NCBI GenBank assembly: GCA_002702705.1
Contig: PABH01000051.1
Location: 1 to 64,000, forward strand
DNA from: Anaerolineaceae bacterium
Lineage (GTDB): Bacteria > Chloroflexota > Anaerolineae > Anaerolineales > Anaerolineaceae
Length of the DNA stretch: 64,000 nucleotides
Reading direction: 5' to 3'
The notes beneath the pieces are model-generated. The model saw only the letters and a list, made by a program, of their open reading frames with translations. It did no database searches and had not been told where the DNA came from. Below are positions 1-8,741 of the stretch, in pieces. A program made the translations under genes and the position numbers. The first letter of the stretch is position 1. Every line of letters starts with the position of its first letter.

Positions 1-291
1 GGTAGACTTTCAAAACCGAGATTTTTGGGGGGAAGATCCGAGTTAAACCAATTAATCTGGAAAGAATACGAGCCGCTTAAGCAAGTATTTATCTCGGTTT
101 TTGCTCTTTTTATCCTTAAAATTAAGGATCACTCAATAGAAAAAGAACAGACCTCGAGGCCGAACCCCTACTTTACAGTTTACCAACAACATTTATGTTA
201 TTTTTACGTGCTCCTAACAAAATTATCAATGCACCTCCCCGATGGCTATCGTATAATGAAATCAATAATCGTTATTCATGGAAAAGTGACT

Positions 292-558
292 ATGGGTTTA
301 ATTACTTGGATCATCATCGGAGCTGCTGTAGGTTGGCTCGCAAACCGAATACGAAAATCTGATAAATCGACGATAAATCTGGAATGTATTCTCGCCGGGA
401 TGGCAGGAGGCACGATCGGTGGATTGTTAACCAATGTATTTTATCCCCCCGGCGGCCTTAACATCAATTTCACCTGGCAAACTGCAATCAGTGCTGCGAT
501 TGGTTCCTTTTTTGTATTAATGGCGTATTTTGTTTTTGAACGAAAACAAAAAATTTAG
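292..558 (+). CDS. GlsB/YeaQ/YmgE-family small membrane protein
   Basis: An 88-residue, almost wholly hydrophobic protein. It has three membrane segments (about residues 3-18, 33-50 and 62-80) and Gly-rich stretches (GAAVGWLANRI, AGMAGGTIGGLL) typical of the transglycosylase-associated/GlsB/YeaQ family, whose members are 80-90 residues and linked to general stress; their molecular function is unknown. The reading frame stays open upstream to position 25, but that extension is Lys/His/Tyr-rich and unlike the family, so the ATG at 292 is chosen. The ribosome site is weak (GGAAAAG about 10 nt upstream). A TATAAT hexamer lies at 252-257. The gene converges on the histidine kinase and the two stop codons overlap by 4 nt. 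Confidence 0.8.
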   Translation: MGLITWIIIGAAVGWLANRIRKSDKSTINLECILAGMAGGTIGGLLTNVFYPPGGLNINFTWQTAISAAIGSFFVLMAYFVFERKQKI

Positions 559-1964
559 TTCATAAGCGGCAAAACAAATTTAAAAGTACTTCCTTCCCCT
601 TCACTGCTTTCAGCCCAAATCCGCCCCTGATGCGCTTCGATCAGGCTTTTTGCGATGGATAAACCCAAACCACTCCCACCCTGATCGCGTGAGCGCGATT
701 TCTCAACCCGGTAAAAACGGTCAAACAGGAATGGCAAATCCGCTTGCGGAATCCCTTCACCTGTATCCTTAATAGAAACCAAAACTTCATTTTTTCCTTG
801 CTGCTTCATGGTCACATTTACCGAACCGCTTTGCGGTGTGTGACGAACAGCATTGGAAAGCAAATTGATCAAAACCTGTGAGAGGCGCTGGCTATCACCA
901 TTTACAAAAATTTCCTCATCTTGCAAATCAAAATCAAGCCGGACACCTTTATCACGCGCACTTTGCATCTGGCGTTCTACTACATCACGGATTAATGATC
1001 CTAATTCAATTTTTGCATGCTCAATGCTGATTTCACCAGCATCTACCCGCGATAATATTCTTAAATCTTCAACCAGGTTTCTCAAATGACTGACTTCGTT
1101 CTGCAATACCCGCATATTCTCCGGTGTAACTTCCATCAATCCGTCTTCCATACTCTCCAAATCAATTTGTAAAATACTAAGCGGTGTCCGAAGTTCATGG
1201 GCAATATCCGCCATCGAGCGGTTTCGCAAAGATTGTTGATTTTCTAACTCTTGCGCCATATCATTAAACGCTTGAGCCATTTCTCCAAATTCATCATTTC
1301 GATTGATCTTTATCCGATGGGCATAATCTCCCTTTGCAATCCGCCTGGTAGCGTTATTTAATATCTGAATGGGTTGAATGATCGACTGAGACTGGGTAAT
1401 CCCTACCACCAAAACAGCTGCAACCGACAAAAAAGCAATCCAAAGTAATATTCGATTCACTTCTCTTAAAAAACGGCTTTGATTATCGGTTAGGAACCCG
1501 ATCGCGGAACCAGCTACGACATTCCCAACCACTTTACCATCCACAATGATCGGAACACCGTATTTCTGGACATCCACATTCAATATGGACGTATTTCCTT
1601 TGGGGTCCGTATCAAACAAAACTTTGTTTCCTTCAAATAATATTAATCGTTCGTCACGCCCGGCAAATAAAAAATCAGGAATGACGGAATTATTGGTTAT
1701 TCGATTTGCGATTCGTTTTGGATTATCCTGAAATTCAACCAAAAGGGTGGCCAATTCATCCACATTGTCCCAACCATTATTGAGCTGATAATAACGTTCC
1801 AAAAACGGAGCGATTTTTTTTGCATAACTTTGTCCGGAACGGGCGATCATGTCATTAAATCGAACCCGAATAACCCGGTTTGTTAATACAACAAAAAAAC
1901 CGGTTGTCACCAAAATGATAATCAGGAAACTAAGAATTAATCGGGATGAAATGGATAAACGCAT
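555..1964 (-). CDS. Membrane sensor histidine kinase, BaeS-like
   Basis: A 469-residue two-pass sensor kinase. Transmembrane helix 1 is at about residues 8-29, an extracytoplasmic sensor at 30-168 and helix 2 at about 172-192. A HAMP linker follows (to about 245), then HisKA with phospho-acceptor His about 256 in IAHELRTP, then HATPase_c with N box (LLSNAVRHT), G1 (DTGEGIP), F box (LFDRFYR) and G2 (GGSGLGLSI). All catalytic motifs are intact. It lies 7 nt downstream of its response regulator on the same strand, so the two form one operon. The sensor domain carries no recognisable ligand motif. The secreted repeat protein just upstream of the regulator is a candidate target or partner, by inference from position only. 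Confidence 0.93.
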   Translation of the reverse strand: MRLSISSRLILSFLIIILVTTGFFVVLTNRVIRVRFNDMIARSGQSYAKKIAPFLERYYQLNNGWDNVDELATLLVEFQDNPKRIANRITNNSVIPDFLFAGRDERLILFEGNKVLFDTDPKGNTSILNVDVQKYGVPIIVDGKVVGNVVAGSAIGFLTDNQSRFLREVNRILLWIAFLSVAAVLVVGITQSQSIIQPIQILNNATRRIAKGDYAHRIKINRNDEFGEMAQAFNDMAQELENQQSLRNRSMADIAHELRTPLSILQIDLESMEDGLMEVTPENMRVLQNEVSHLRNLVEDLRILSRVDAGEISIEHAKIELGSLIRDVVERQMQSARDKGVRLDFDLQDEEIFVNGDSQRLSQVLINLLSNAVRHTPQSGSVNVTMKQQGKNEVLVSIKDTGEGIPQADLPFLFDRFYRVEKSRSRDQGGSGLGLSIAKSLIEAHQGRIWAESSEGEGSTFKFVLPLMN

Positions 1965-1971
1965 AAATTTA

Positions 1972-2655
1972 TTATTTCTGCTTTACAAATCGATAACCCA
2001 CGCCAAAAGCGGTTACCAAATAAACCGGATTGGATGGATCTGGTTCAATTTTTCGTCGCAAATTGTGAATATGGACATCCACCGTCCGTTCAACACCTTC
2101 AAAAACTCCCAAATCCGTTGCTTCCAATAATTGTGTCCGTGAACAGACTTGATTTGGATGACGTACCAGATGGTGCAGCAGATCAAATTCGGTTGGTGTT
2201 AAAGAAACCACATTACCATTCACTTTACATTCACGAGCAGCAACATCAAAAACTACCTGACCAAATTGATACACTTGGCTGGAAGGTGTAGGTTCCGCAT
2301 TTGCCCGGCGTAAAACAGCACGAGTGCGAGCCACCAATTCCCGTGGGCTGAATGGTTTGGTAATATAATCATCTGCTCCTAACTCCAAACCGATCAGTTT
2401 GTCCGTCTCTTCGACTCGGGCGGTTAACATAATAATTGGCACATTGGATTCTTTACGGATTTCGCGGCAAACATCGAAGCCGCCCATTCCCGGCAGCATC
2501 AGATCCAAAACCACCAAATCGGGAAACTCTTTTAATGCAAGCCGGACAGCACTCACCCCATCATAAGCTGCGATAACATCAAAACCAGCCTGTTCAAAAT
2601 ATTTGCGGGTTCCTTCCACAATTCTTTTTTCATCATCCACAATTAAAATCTTCAT
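1972..2655 (-). CDS. OmpR/BaeR-family response regulator
   Basis: A 227-residue DNA-binding response regulator. The receiver domain (1-120) has the acidic pocket DDE at 7-9, phospho-acceptor Asp51 in LVVLDLMLPG, a Thr in MLTARVEE, and Lys in TKPF. A Trans_reg_C winged helix follows (about 130-225) with the recognition region VERTVDVHIHNLRRKI. The frame is open further upstream only through a TTG, so the ATG at 2655, which starts directly with MKILIVDDE, is chosen; no strong Shine-Dalgarno is visible. It is cotranscribed with the kinase 7 nt downstream. The gene before it on this strand (the secreted repeat protein) is separated by about 100 nt containing a GC hairpin, so linkage to that gene is uncertain. 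Confidence 0.93.
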   Translation of the reverse strand: MKILIVDDEKRIVEGTRKYFEQAGFDVIAAYDGVSAVRLALKEFPDLVVLDLMLPGMGGFDVCREIRKESNVPIIMLTARVEETDKLIGLELGADDYITKPFSPRELVARTRAVLRRANAEPTPSSQVYQFGQVVFDVAARECKVNGNVVSLTPTEFDLLHHLVRHPNQVCSRTQLLEATDLGVFEGVERTVDVHIHNLRRKIEPDPSNPVYLVTAFGVGYRFVKQK

Positions 2656-2708
2656 ATGCATAGTATATATTAATAATTCCAATCACACGAAACCAGTGTA
2701 AACGAATT

Positions 2709-2730
2709 CCCGCCCCACAGGTGAGGCGGG
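2709..2730 (-). terminator. GC hairpin after the secreted repeat protein gene
   Basis: CCCGCC (2709-2714) and GGCGGG (2725-2730) form a 6-bp GC stem with a 10-nt loop. It lies 26 nt past the stop of the secreted protein gene and 54 nt before the response-regulator start. There is no clean T-run after it on the minus strand, so it may be a partial terminator or mRNA-stabilising structure between two cotranscribed units. Confidence 0.45.
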
Positions 2731-2755
2731 AGTAAACGGGGAAACCAAACGATAA

Positions 2756-3838
2756 TTAGTTTCCTTTACCGTGAAAAGGGAAGAAGTTTCCACGGTCCGG
2801 ACGCTGACCATCTTTCTGGTCAAAACCGAAAGGCTGTTTTTCCTGACGAACCTTCTGTAAGAAATCGAGTGGGAAACCATTATCCAATTGATTTTCCAGG
2901 CGTTCCATTATTTGGTCTGCCTGTGCCTTGGTGATTTTTCCATCTTCCAATGCAGTCTGAACAGTTTCCATTTGTTCGGTAATCCAATCTTGGTAAATAA
3001 CATCCAGGTCCACACCGGCTTCTTCAGCGATTTCATCTAGTGTTTTTCCATCTTGTAAAGCAGTACGAAGGTCCTGAACTGTCATACCCAGTGCATCCAT
3101 CGTTTGTGTAATTAAGTCTTTTGTTGAATTCAGAATTACCTTTTCTCGATCCAAACCTTTGTGTTCAAATGGGTTCCAATTTTCAAAATCAAATCCCTCT
3201 TCCAATATCTGATTCATCTTTTCGATTAAAGCATCAGCCTGCGCCTGAGTTAATTTTTCATCTTCAACAGCCTGTGAAAGATCTGCAATTTGCGCTTCAA
3301 CCCAATCCGCAAACAATTCATCTAAATCTACATTCTGCTCTGCTGCAATTTCCGGTAAGGATTGACCGTTATTCATGGCAGTTTTTAATTCCGCAGCTGT
3401 AAGTCCAAGGCTTTCCGCAATATTATCAAATGATAAAAAGCGCAATTTTTGGATACCGGGATGTTTGAATGAACGATGCCCTAACAAGAATGGTTTTCCT
3501 TCCTCCAATCCTTTTTCAACAGCAGAAATCATTCGCTCGGCTTGCGTTTCGGTAATTTTTCCATCTGCCAAAGCCTGATTGATACAATCGAGCTGAGTTT
3601 CGGCCAACTGCTGGAGATAAGCTTCATAGTCCAATCCGGCTTCTTCAAATAGATCCTGGATCGTTTTACCTTCTGCTAATGCGGATTTGACCTCATCCAA
3701 GGACATCTCTAAGGTGTCTAACAGGGTAGTTTCCGGTGCACACACCGGTGGATTTTCTTCTTGGGCATACACACTGGATGCAGCACCAACCACCAACATA
3801 CATCCAATTAAACTTGCGATTATTATTTTTCGAAACAT
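2756..3838 (-). CDS. Secreted acidic protein with three ~80-residue helical repeats
   Basis: A 360-residue protein of unknown function. It has a signal peptide (basic MFRK, hydrophobic core, likely cleavage after VYA, residues 23-25). Three homologous repeats follow at about 39-119, 137-222 and 242-326. Each has the pattern LGxTxxELxxAxxxGxxLxEIAxExGVDLDxxxxxWxExQ, then KITxAQADxxxExxxxxLxxG. The wording resembles Gly-x-Ser/Thr-type helix-turn-helix bundle repeats seen in secreted proteins of Gram-positives and Chloroflexota, but I cannot name a characterised family. The C-terminus is Phe/Gly/Lys-rich (QPFGFDQ, FFPFHGKG). The gene lies upstream of, and on the same strand as, a BaeSR-like system that may control it. 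No enzymatic motif is seen. Confidence 0.8.
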   Translation of the reverse strand: MFRKIIIASLIGCMLVVGAASSVYAQEENPPVCAPETTLLDTLEMSLDEVKSALAEGKTIQDLFEEAGLDYEAYLQQLAETQLDCINQALADGKITETQAERMISAVEKGLEEGKPFLLGHRSFKHPGIQKLRFLSFDNIAESLGLTAAELKTAMNNGQSLPEIAAEQNVDLDELFADWVEAQIADLSQAVEDEKLTQAQADALIEKMNQILEEGFDFENWNPFEHKGLDREKVILNSTKDLITQTMDALGMTVQDLRTALQDGKTLDEIAEEAGVDLDVIYQDWITEQMETVQTALEDGKITKAQADQIMERLENQLDNGFPLDFLQKVRQEKQPFGFDQKDGQRPDRGNFFPFHGKGN

Positions 3839-3967
3839 CGTTTTTTCCTTTCTAATAACTTTATATTTGAAGTATGGTTATCTTATCCAAAACATATTTA
3901 GAAATTGTTAAGAAGGTATTTGGATTGTGTGAGCTTAACTAACGTCAGTTTTGGTTTAGCTCTTTTT
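3839..3967. other. Upstream region of the secreted repeat protein gene
   Basis: This AT-rich stretch lies directly before the minus-strand gene that starts at 3838. The sequence next to that start reads GAAAGGAAAAAACG on the minus strand, a usable ribosome site. No gene is visible. The palindromic element at 3968 begins where this region ends. Confidence 0.4.
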
Positions 3968-4084
3968 GTCATCACGAGACCCCTTTGCGGGGACTAGCCC
4001 CCTTGCGGGGTCGAAGCGATCTATTGAGCTGTGATTTTAGATACCCGAAGGGGTAGACTGTTGCTTCGCTTCGCTCGCAATGAC
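3968..4084. repeat. REP/MITE-like palindromic intergenic element
   Basis: The element is bounded by GTCATCACGAG on the left and CTCGCAATGAC on the right, an imperfect terminal inverted repeat. The right arm read in reverse is GTCATTGCGAGCGAAGCGAA, a form of the GTCATTGCGAG palindromic repeat common between genes in many bacteria. Inside are nested GC hairpins: CCCCTTTGCGGGG, then CCCCCTTGCGGGG, and a CCCGAAGGGG block. It has no coding capacity. It lies between the secreted protein gene and the terminator of the REC/HD-GYP-like gene. Family membership needs a genome-wide search. Confidence 0.6.
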
Positions 4085-4121
4085 ATTTACATAAATTAGA
4101 TCGTTATCCAAAACTCAGGTT

Positions 4122-4163
4122 AACTAAAAACAGCGATGAAATGGATCATCGCTGTTTTTAGTT
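4122..4163. terminator. Strong Rho-independent terminator, bidirectional
   Basis: A perfect 18-bp stem, AACTAAAAACAGCGATGA (4122-4139) against 4146-4163, with a 6-nt loop. A- and T-runs at the stem ends allow termination in both directions. It ends the signalling operon whose last stop codon is at 4176. Confidence 0.9.
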
Positions 4164-4175
4164 TATGAATGTATT

Positions 4176-5309
4176 CTATCGGGATGGGATAATGACCTGG
4201 ATTGGTTCTTTAATAGAACCCGGTTTTTCAGAAAGCCGGTATAACTCCAACAAGATGGGGTAAGTTAATTCTAACCCTTTGGGCAAAACTTTCTCATTTT
4301 GAGAATTCATCACATCTTCTTCTAAGATCATACCTTCTTGTAATTTACTGATTGGAAGCTGTTTCCGATTTTGAAGATCAATTGTGCTTAAAGCCTTTAA
4401 CACTTCCGGCATAAATTCTTTGGGATCTTTTCGCATTTGATATACTGCCTCTTTGGTAGGCACCTTTTGAGTCAAATATTTATCAAAAACTTGGGCTGTA
4501 TACAATAAATGGGCGCCCATCGCTACCACCCACTCATCTCCCTGGGTATGGTCGGGGTGCATCCGCTGCAAGGGAACATCCTGAGAACCAACGATCTTAG
4601 CGACCTGTTCTAAACGGGGAATCCGTTCTAAGAATTTTCTAGCAATTGTTGGGTGTTGTGAAAATTGTTTTTCTTCTTCCAAAGAAAGTTCTCCCCCGGC
4701 AAATTTTCGCAACAGAACATCTTGCGGCAGCATCACCGTGCCCACCTGGGATAACATAGCAGCCAGTTCATATTGGTAAGCCTGCTCCAGTTTTAATTCC
4801 CGGACAATATGCTGCACAATCAACCGCAGGCGTGCGCTTAAGCTAAAAGCGAGGGGGTTGGTCATACTGAGCATGTCGGTTAACATGCGGATACTTCCAG
4901 CCAGTGTTTTTTCTAACAATTCTTTTTCGGCTGTAATCAATTGATACTGGCGGGCACCTAATTTTAAAACGTCCTGTAATATTTCTGGCGGGCAAGGTTT
5001 GGTGAGAAAACGAAATATATTTCCTTTATTAACTGCGTCAATCGCCACCTTTTGGGTGGCATTTCCCGTTAACATAATCCGCACCGTATCTGGCGAAAGT
5101 TCTTTTACTTGCTCTAAAAACTGAACACCATCCATTTCCGGCATATTCATATCCGCAACAATGACGGCAAACGGTCCCTTTTCTTCAATCAAGCTTAACC
5201 CTTCCGCACCGCTGGTGGCTATTTCCACATCATAAATATTCCTTAAGTGCCTTCGAAATGCAGAAAGCACATTCATTTCATCATCTACAAACAAAACTTT
5301 TTCAGCCAT
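4176..5309 (-). CDS. Response regulator with degenerate HD-GYP-like output domain
   Basis: 377 residues. An N-terminal receiver (1-120) has DDE at 9-11, phospho-acceptor Asp53 (VIVADMNMP) and Lys in LTKPC. The rest aligns by eye with HD-GYP phosphodiesterase domains: AAMLSQVGTVMLPQDVLLRK sits where the family has LLHDIGKIGIP and HP is retained in QHPTIARKFL. The HD pair is Ser-Gln, the HH pair is missing (VGSQDVPLQ) and no GYP motif exists. The domain therefore cannot bind the catalytic metals and is probably a binding or scaffold module. It is the last gene of a three-gene operon and overlaps the REC-HDOD gene by 8 nt (ATG at 5309), which suggests coupled translation and a common complex. 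Confidence 0.8.
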   Translation of the reverse strand: MAEKVLFVDDEMNVLSAFRRHLRNIYDVEIATSGAEGLSLIEEKGPFAVIVADMNMPEMDGVQFLEQVKELSPDTVRIMLTGNATQKVAIDAVNKGNIFRFLTKPCPPEILQDVLKLGARQYQLITAEKELLEKTLAGSIRMLTDMLSMTNPLAFSLSARLRLIVQHIVRELKLEQAYQYELAAMLSQVGTVMLPQDVLLRKFAGGELSLEEEKQFSQHPTIARKFLERIPRLEQVAKIVGSQDVPLQRMHPDHTQGDEWVVAMGAHLLYTAQVFDKYLTQKVPTKEAVYQMRKDPKEFMPEVLKALSTIDLQNRKQLPISKLQEGMILEEDVMNSQNEKVLPKGLELTYPILLELYRLSEKPGSIKEPIQVIIPSR

Positions 5310-6507
5310 AACGCAATCCTTCCATCGTAAATTTGCCGCATTTTTCTTTCCAAAAAGAAAGCTGGTTCGTAATACCTAACGCATTAAGATAATCCATGTG
5401 GATGCCTAAAGTAGCATCTGTTTTGTCGATATGATTGGCAAAACAATTAGCGATATGCACAGCAGCCACTTCATAACGAAACTCACCCACATAGTTTTCA
5501 GGTTCATGGTGAAACGCCGTAACAGCCATCACCACTTCATCCAACCCCCACACACCCAACAAATAAGCTCCTACATCCGAATGAGTAGCTCCAAAACGTT
5601 CCAATTCAAGCTGGATTAATGGTTTTTCATTTCTTTCAGCTTCCATTAAAACTGGCTTATATAACCTTGGTAGGTTTTGCGCCAAAACCAGTTTACCCAG
5701 ATCATGCAGCAGGCCTAACACAAATCCGACATCCCTTTGTTTGGGATTATGATTCAAATCCTGCAAAATAATCTTGCTAAACCCCGCTACTGTAAGAGAG
5801 TGATCCCATAACTTTGCCAAACCCATGTCAGCCAGCAGATCTTCATTAAACTGGGAAAAAACATGAAGCGATAACGCCAGGTCGCGCACCGTTTCTAAAC
5901 CCAAAAATGTCGTCGCTTGCACCGGATCAACGATTCGATTGGATAAACCAAAAAAGGATGAGTTTACCAATTGTAAAACACGCGCCGTCATTCCCATGTC
6001 CATCGCGATGATCTTTCCAATTTTTTGGGTGGATGTTTCGGGGGCATTTAATTCAGCCACAATTTTATAATATAAATCAGGCAGGCTGGGCAAAGAATTT
6101 AACCGCAAGACCAGTTTTTGGAGTTCCGGTTGTGTGATGAGGGTATGTAAAGTCGATGCACGCTGAATCGCTTTAATCAAAATATCCGCATTCACAGGCT
6201 TTGAAATAAATTGATGTGCCAAACCAACGGTACGTAAACTGATCTCACGGTCCGCATAACCGGAAAGCACAATCCGCACTGTATAAGGATATTGATTACG
6301 AACTTTTTCCAACAAATAAACCCCATCATGTTCCGGCATTCTTAAATCTGTTACCATCACATCGATTGGCTTGTTTGCAAAAACTTCCAGGGCTTCATCC
6401 GCTGAATTGGCAAAAACCATGTCATATTCAGTCCGAAATCCCCGTAGGATTCTTCTTAATCCGTGCAGGATATTGATTTCATCATCTACAAATAAGATTG
6501 TTTTCAT
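5302..6507 (-). CDS. Response regulator with HDOD output domain
   Basis: 401 residues. The receiver has DDE at 8-10, phospho-acceptor Asp54 (VMVTDLRMP), Ser in LSGYADRE and Lys in FISKPV. The HDOD domain (about 130-330) is recognised from LPSLPDLYYKIV, the segment IAMDMGMTARVLQLVNSSFF, the VDPVQATTFLG helix and GLLHDLGKLVLAQ. HDOD domains are non-catalytic HD relatives used in chemotaxis, c-di-GMP and stress signalling in proteobacteria and others. The gene starts at an ATG overlapping the kinase stop codon by 1 nt and overlaps the next gene by 8 nt. This is the middle gene of a kinase, REC-HDOD, REC-HD cascade, so both receivers are probably phosphorylated by that kinase (inference). Confidence 0.9.
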   Translation of the reverse strand: MKTILFVDDEINILHGLRRILRGFRTEYDMVFANSADEALEVFANKPIDVMVTDLRMPEHDGVYLLEKVRNQYPYTVRIVLSGYADREISLRTVGLAHQFISKPVNADILIKAIQRASTLHTLITQPELQKLVLRLNSLPSLPDLYYKIVAELNAPETSTQKIGKIIAMDMGMTARVLQLVNSSFFGLSNRIVDPVQATTFLGLETVRDLALSLHVFSQFNEDLLADMGLAKLWDHSLTVAGFSKIILQDLNHNPKQRDVGFVLGLLHDLGKLVLAQNLPRLYKPVLMEAERNEKPLIQLELERFGATHSDVGAYLLGVWGLDEVVMAVTAFHHEPENYVGEFRYEVAAVHIANCFANHIDKTDATLGIHMDYLNALGITNQLSFWKEKCGKFTMEGLRYG

Positions 6508-8546
6508 TAAGCCTGCACCTGTAAAGGTAACTGAATAAAAAATGTAGTCCCCTTGCCTACTTCGGTTTCAAACGTTAATGTTCCACCATGTTTTTCAACA
6601 ATCACATTATAAGCAATGGTTAACCCCTGACCGGTGCCACGCCCTACTTCTTTCGTCGTGAAAAATGGGTCAAAAACTTTGTTTCTTAGTTTTTCAGGAA
6701 TTCCTGTACCTGTGTCCGAAATCTGTATCTCAACCATATCATTTACTTTACGGGTTTTTATATGGATACGGCCTAATTCACCCGGCTCATCGGATAAAGC
6801 TTTGGAAATTGCATGCGCTGCATTGGTGATCAGGTTCAAAATAACCTGATTAAATTCACCCGGCAAACAGGGCACGAGGGGTAAATTCTCTGCATAATCA
6901 CGCTCAACCTCGGCGATGTATTTCCATTCATTTCGAGCCACAGTTAAGGTATTTTCAATTGCATGGTTAATATCCGTTGGTGTTTTTTCGCTTGACCCGG
7001 GATGTGAAAACTCCTTCATGGCACGCACTATGGTAGAAACCCGTTCAATTCCCTCTAAAGATTGCTGAACCGCCAGTGGGATCTCTTCCATTAAATAATC
7101 CATATCTACATCGTTTAAAACCGCGTTTAAGTTTTCAAGGGCAACGGGTAATACTTGCGCTGTCTCGGCTTCTTGTGTTAACGCTAAAACCGCTTGATAT
7201 GCCTGGTATAAATCCGCATAACTTTCTTTTAAGAATCGGATATTATCCCCAATATATTGGGTGGGGGTGTTAATTTCATGGGCAATTCCGGCAGCCAATT
7301 GCCCAATCGATTCCAGTTTTTGAGCTTGCAGCAATTGCGTTTCCATCAGTTTGCGATCTGTGATATCAGCTCCCAATAACAAACATCCCATATAGGATTT
7401 GTCTTGATCATCCATAATCGGATTTAAGGTAATCCCAAGGTATCCATCTCCCCCGCTTTTTCTTCTAAAATAAACATCATCCAGGCGCACCTGGGTTTGG
7501 AATATTTCACACTGTTGAAGGCCATCTAATATTCTTTTCTGGTCCCAATCAAAAGAACAGTTTTCAATCGTGTTGTGAACAACATCCTCTGTTTTTACCC
7601 CTAATACATCACTCGCTTTTTGATTCCAATGGACAATTTTTCGTTTTGCATCAATTTGAATAAATATTGATGTAATCGCTTTCATTAATTGTTTGTTTTG
7701 GGCAACCGCTTCTCTTAACCTGATTTCGGTTTGTTTACTGCGGGTAATATCTTGCGTGGAAACCAATACTCTTTCCCATGTATCTTTATATTCATCCGGA
7801 ATACGTAATTGAACCCTCATATCCATCCGTTTACCATCCAATGTAACCCGGCTGGTTTCCCCATCAAATTTCGTATTGCCCTGAATTAATGAAATAATCT
7901 CCTCTAAAATCATTTCCCGTGATTGGGTCATAAAAGAATCAGCCAATGTGCGGGTTAAATCCTCTTTTTTGGTAACCCCATTCTTTTCCAGGCACACCAA
8001 ATTCACATCCAAAATCTTGACCAATTCCAAAAATTTTGCTGTTTCATCGGGGTTATTCCTGAAATAGGTTTCCAGGTCAGCATGCCCCTCTGCACGAAGT
8101 TGCTCCAAATAGGCTAAAAAAGCGGAAAAATCCTCTTCCCACAAGGGAACAGGGATATTATCAAATAAAAATCGATACCTTTTTTCTTGTTCATAGGCAT
8201 GTGAGATATTGGTTTGTTTAACAATTTCTGTAATTTCTTTAAACACAACTGAGTGAAAAACAGCGCCATCCCGCTCATAAGTCCAACAGGTGTTGGTCCA
8301 TAAGCTGCCCGGCACATCGGTGTTTTCTAAATAAAGATCTTCCTGACATAAAACTTCTAAACTGACAATTCCAAATATTTTTTGAAACCTCTCCAACAAG
8401 CTGGAAGTGGTTTCTTTTTCCAAATCAAACATGTCTTGTGCTGCTGAATTAAAATTAACCAGCTCAAAATTATGATTAAGGATAATCATTGCGTGTTTCG
8501 TCGCCAGATCACCATCCTGCGTAACTAAATTGATTTGTTTCTGCAT
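6507..8546 (-). CDS. Soluble multi-PAS sensor histidine kinase
   Basis: 679 residues with no membrane segment. PAS-like regions are at about 15-110, 125-275 (the variant with WEEDF, LRAEG, YFRNNPDE, KILDVN) and 285-405. A HisKA-type dimerisation helix follows, with phospho-acceptor His in GIAHEINTPTQYIGDN, then HATPase_c (NLITNAAHAI, DTGTGIP, FDPFFTTK, GRGTGQGLTI). The HEINTP wording places it with HPK4-type kinases. It is the first gene of the cascade that continues into the REC-HDOD and REC-HD-like genes. The WEEDF-type PAS also appears in the HD-GYP receptor at 10.2-12.6 kb, so both may sense related cytoplasmic signals. The ligand is unknown. Confidence 0.92.
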   Translation of the reverse strand: MQKQINLVTQDGDLATKHAMIILNHNFELVNFNSAAQDMFDLEKETTSSLLERFQKIFGIVSLEVLCQEDLYLENTDVPGSLWTNTCWTYERDGAVFHSVVFKEITEIVKQTNISHAYEQEKRYRFLFDNIPVPLWEEDFSAFLAYLEQLRAEGHADLETYFRNNPDETAKFLELVKILDVNLVCLEKNGVTKKEDLTRTLADSFMTQSREMILEEIISLIQGNTKFDGETSRVTLDGKRMDMRVQLRIPDEYKDTWERVLVSTQDITRSKQTEIRLREAVAQNKQLMKAITSIFIQIDAKRKIVHWNQKASDVLGVKTEDVVHNTIENCSFDWDQKRILDGLQQCEIFQTQVRLDDVYFRRKSGGDGYLGITLNPIMDDQDKSYMGCLLLGADITDRKLMETQLLQAQKLESIGQLAAGIAHEINTPTQYIGDNIRFLKESYADLYQAYQAVLALTQEAETAQVLPVALENLNAVLNDVDMDYLMEEIPLAVQQSLEGIERVSTIVRAMKEFSHPGSSEKTPTDINHAIENTLTVARNEWKYIAEVERDYAENLPLVPCLPGEFNQVILNLITNAAHAISKALSDEPGELGRIHIKTRKVNDMVEIQISDTGTGIPEKLRNKVFDPFFTTKEVGRGTGQGLTIAYNVIVEKHGGTLTFETEVGKGTTFFIQLPLQVQA

Positions 8547-8690
8547 AAGCTGCTCTTAATATTTTGTTTTTTATAAGAAGGGTTTCATGCAAATAAAATT
8601 TTTACATAATACCTATGTTTTAATTATAAAGAGCCCTTCCAATAAGAAAATAAAAGCTGCATAAAAATAACAACAAAAACACCTAAATAA

Positions 8691-8724
8691 AAGAAAACGC
8701 TCCCGATAAAAGGAGCGTTTATCA
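8691..8724 (-). terminator. Rho-independent terminator of the RHH-like pair
   Basis: AAACGCTCC (8695-8703) and GGAGCGTTT (8712-8720) form a 9-bp stem with an 8-nt loop. Reading on the minus strand, the stem is followed by a T-rich run (TTTTCTTTTATTT). It lies 18 nt past the stop of the 112-residue protein. Confidence 0.85.
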
Positions 8725-8741
8725 CAAATTGACAAGGGATA

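Noticed and set aside
25-291. N-terminal extension of the GlsB-like protein
   Set aside because: The extra 89 residues are polar and unlike the family; the hydrophobic family start is at 292.
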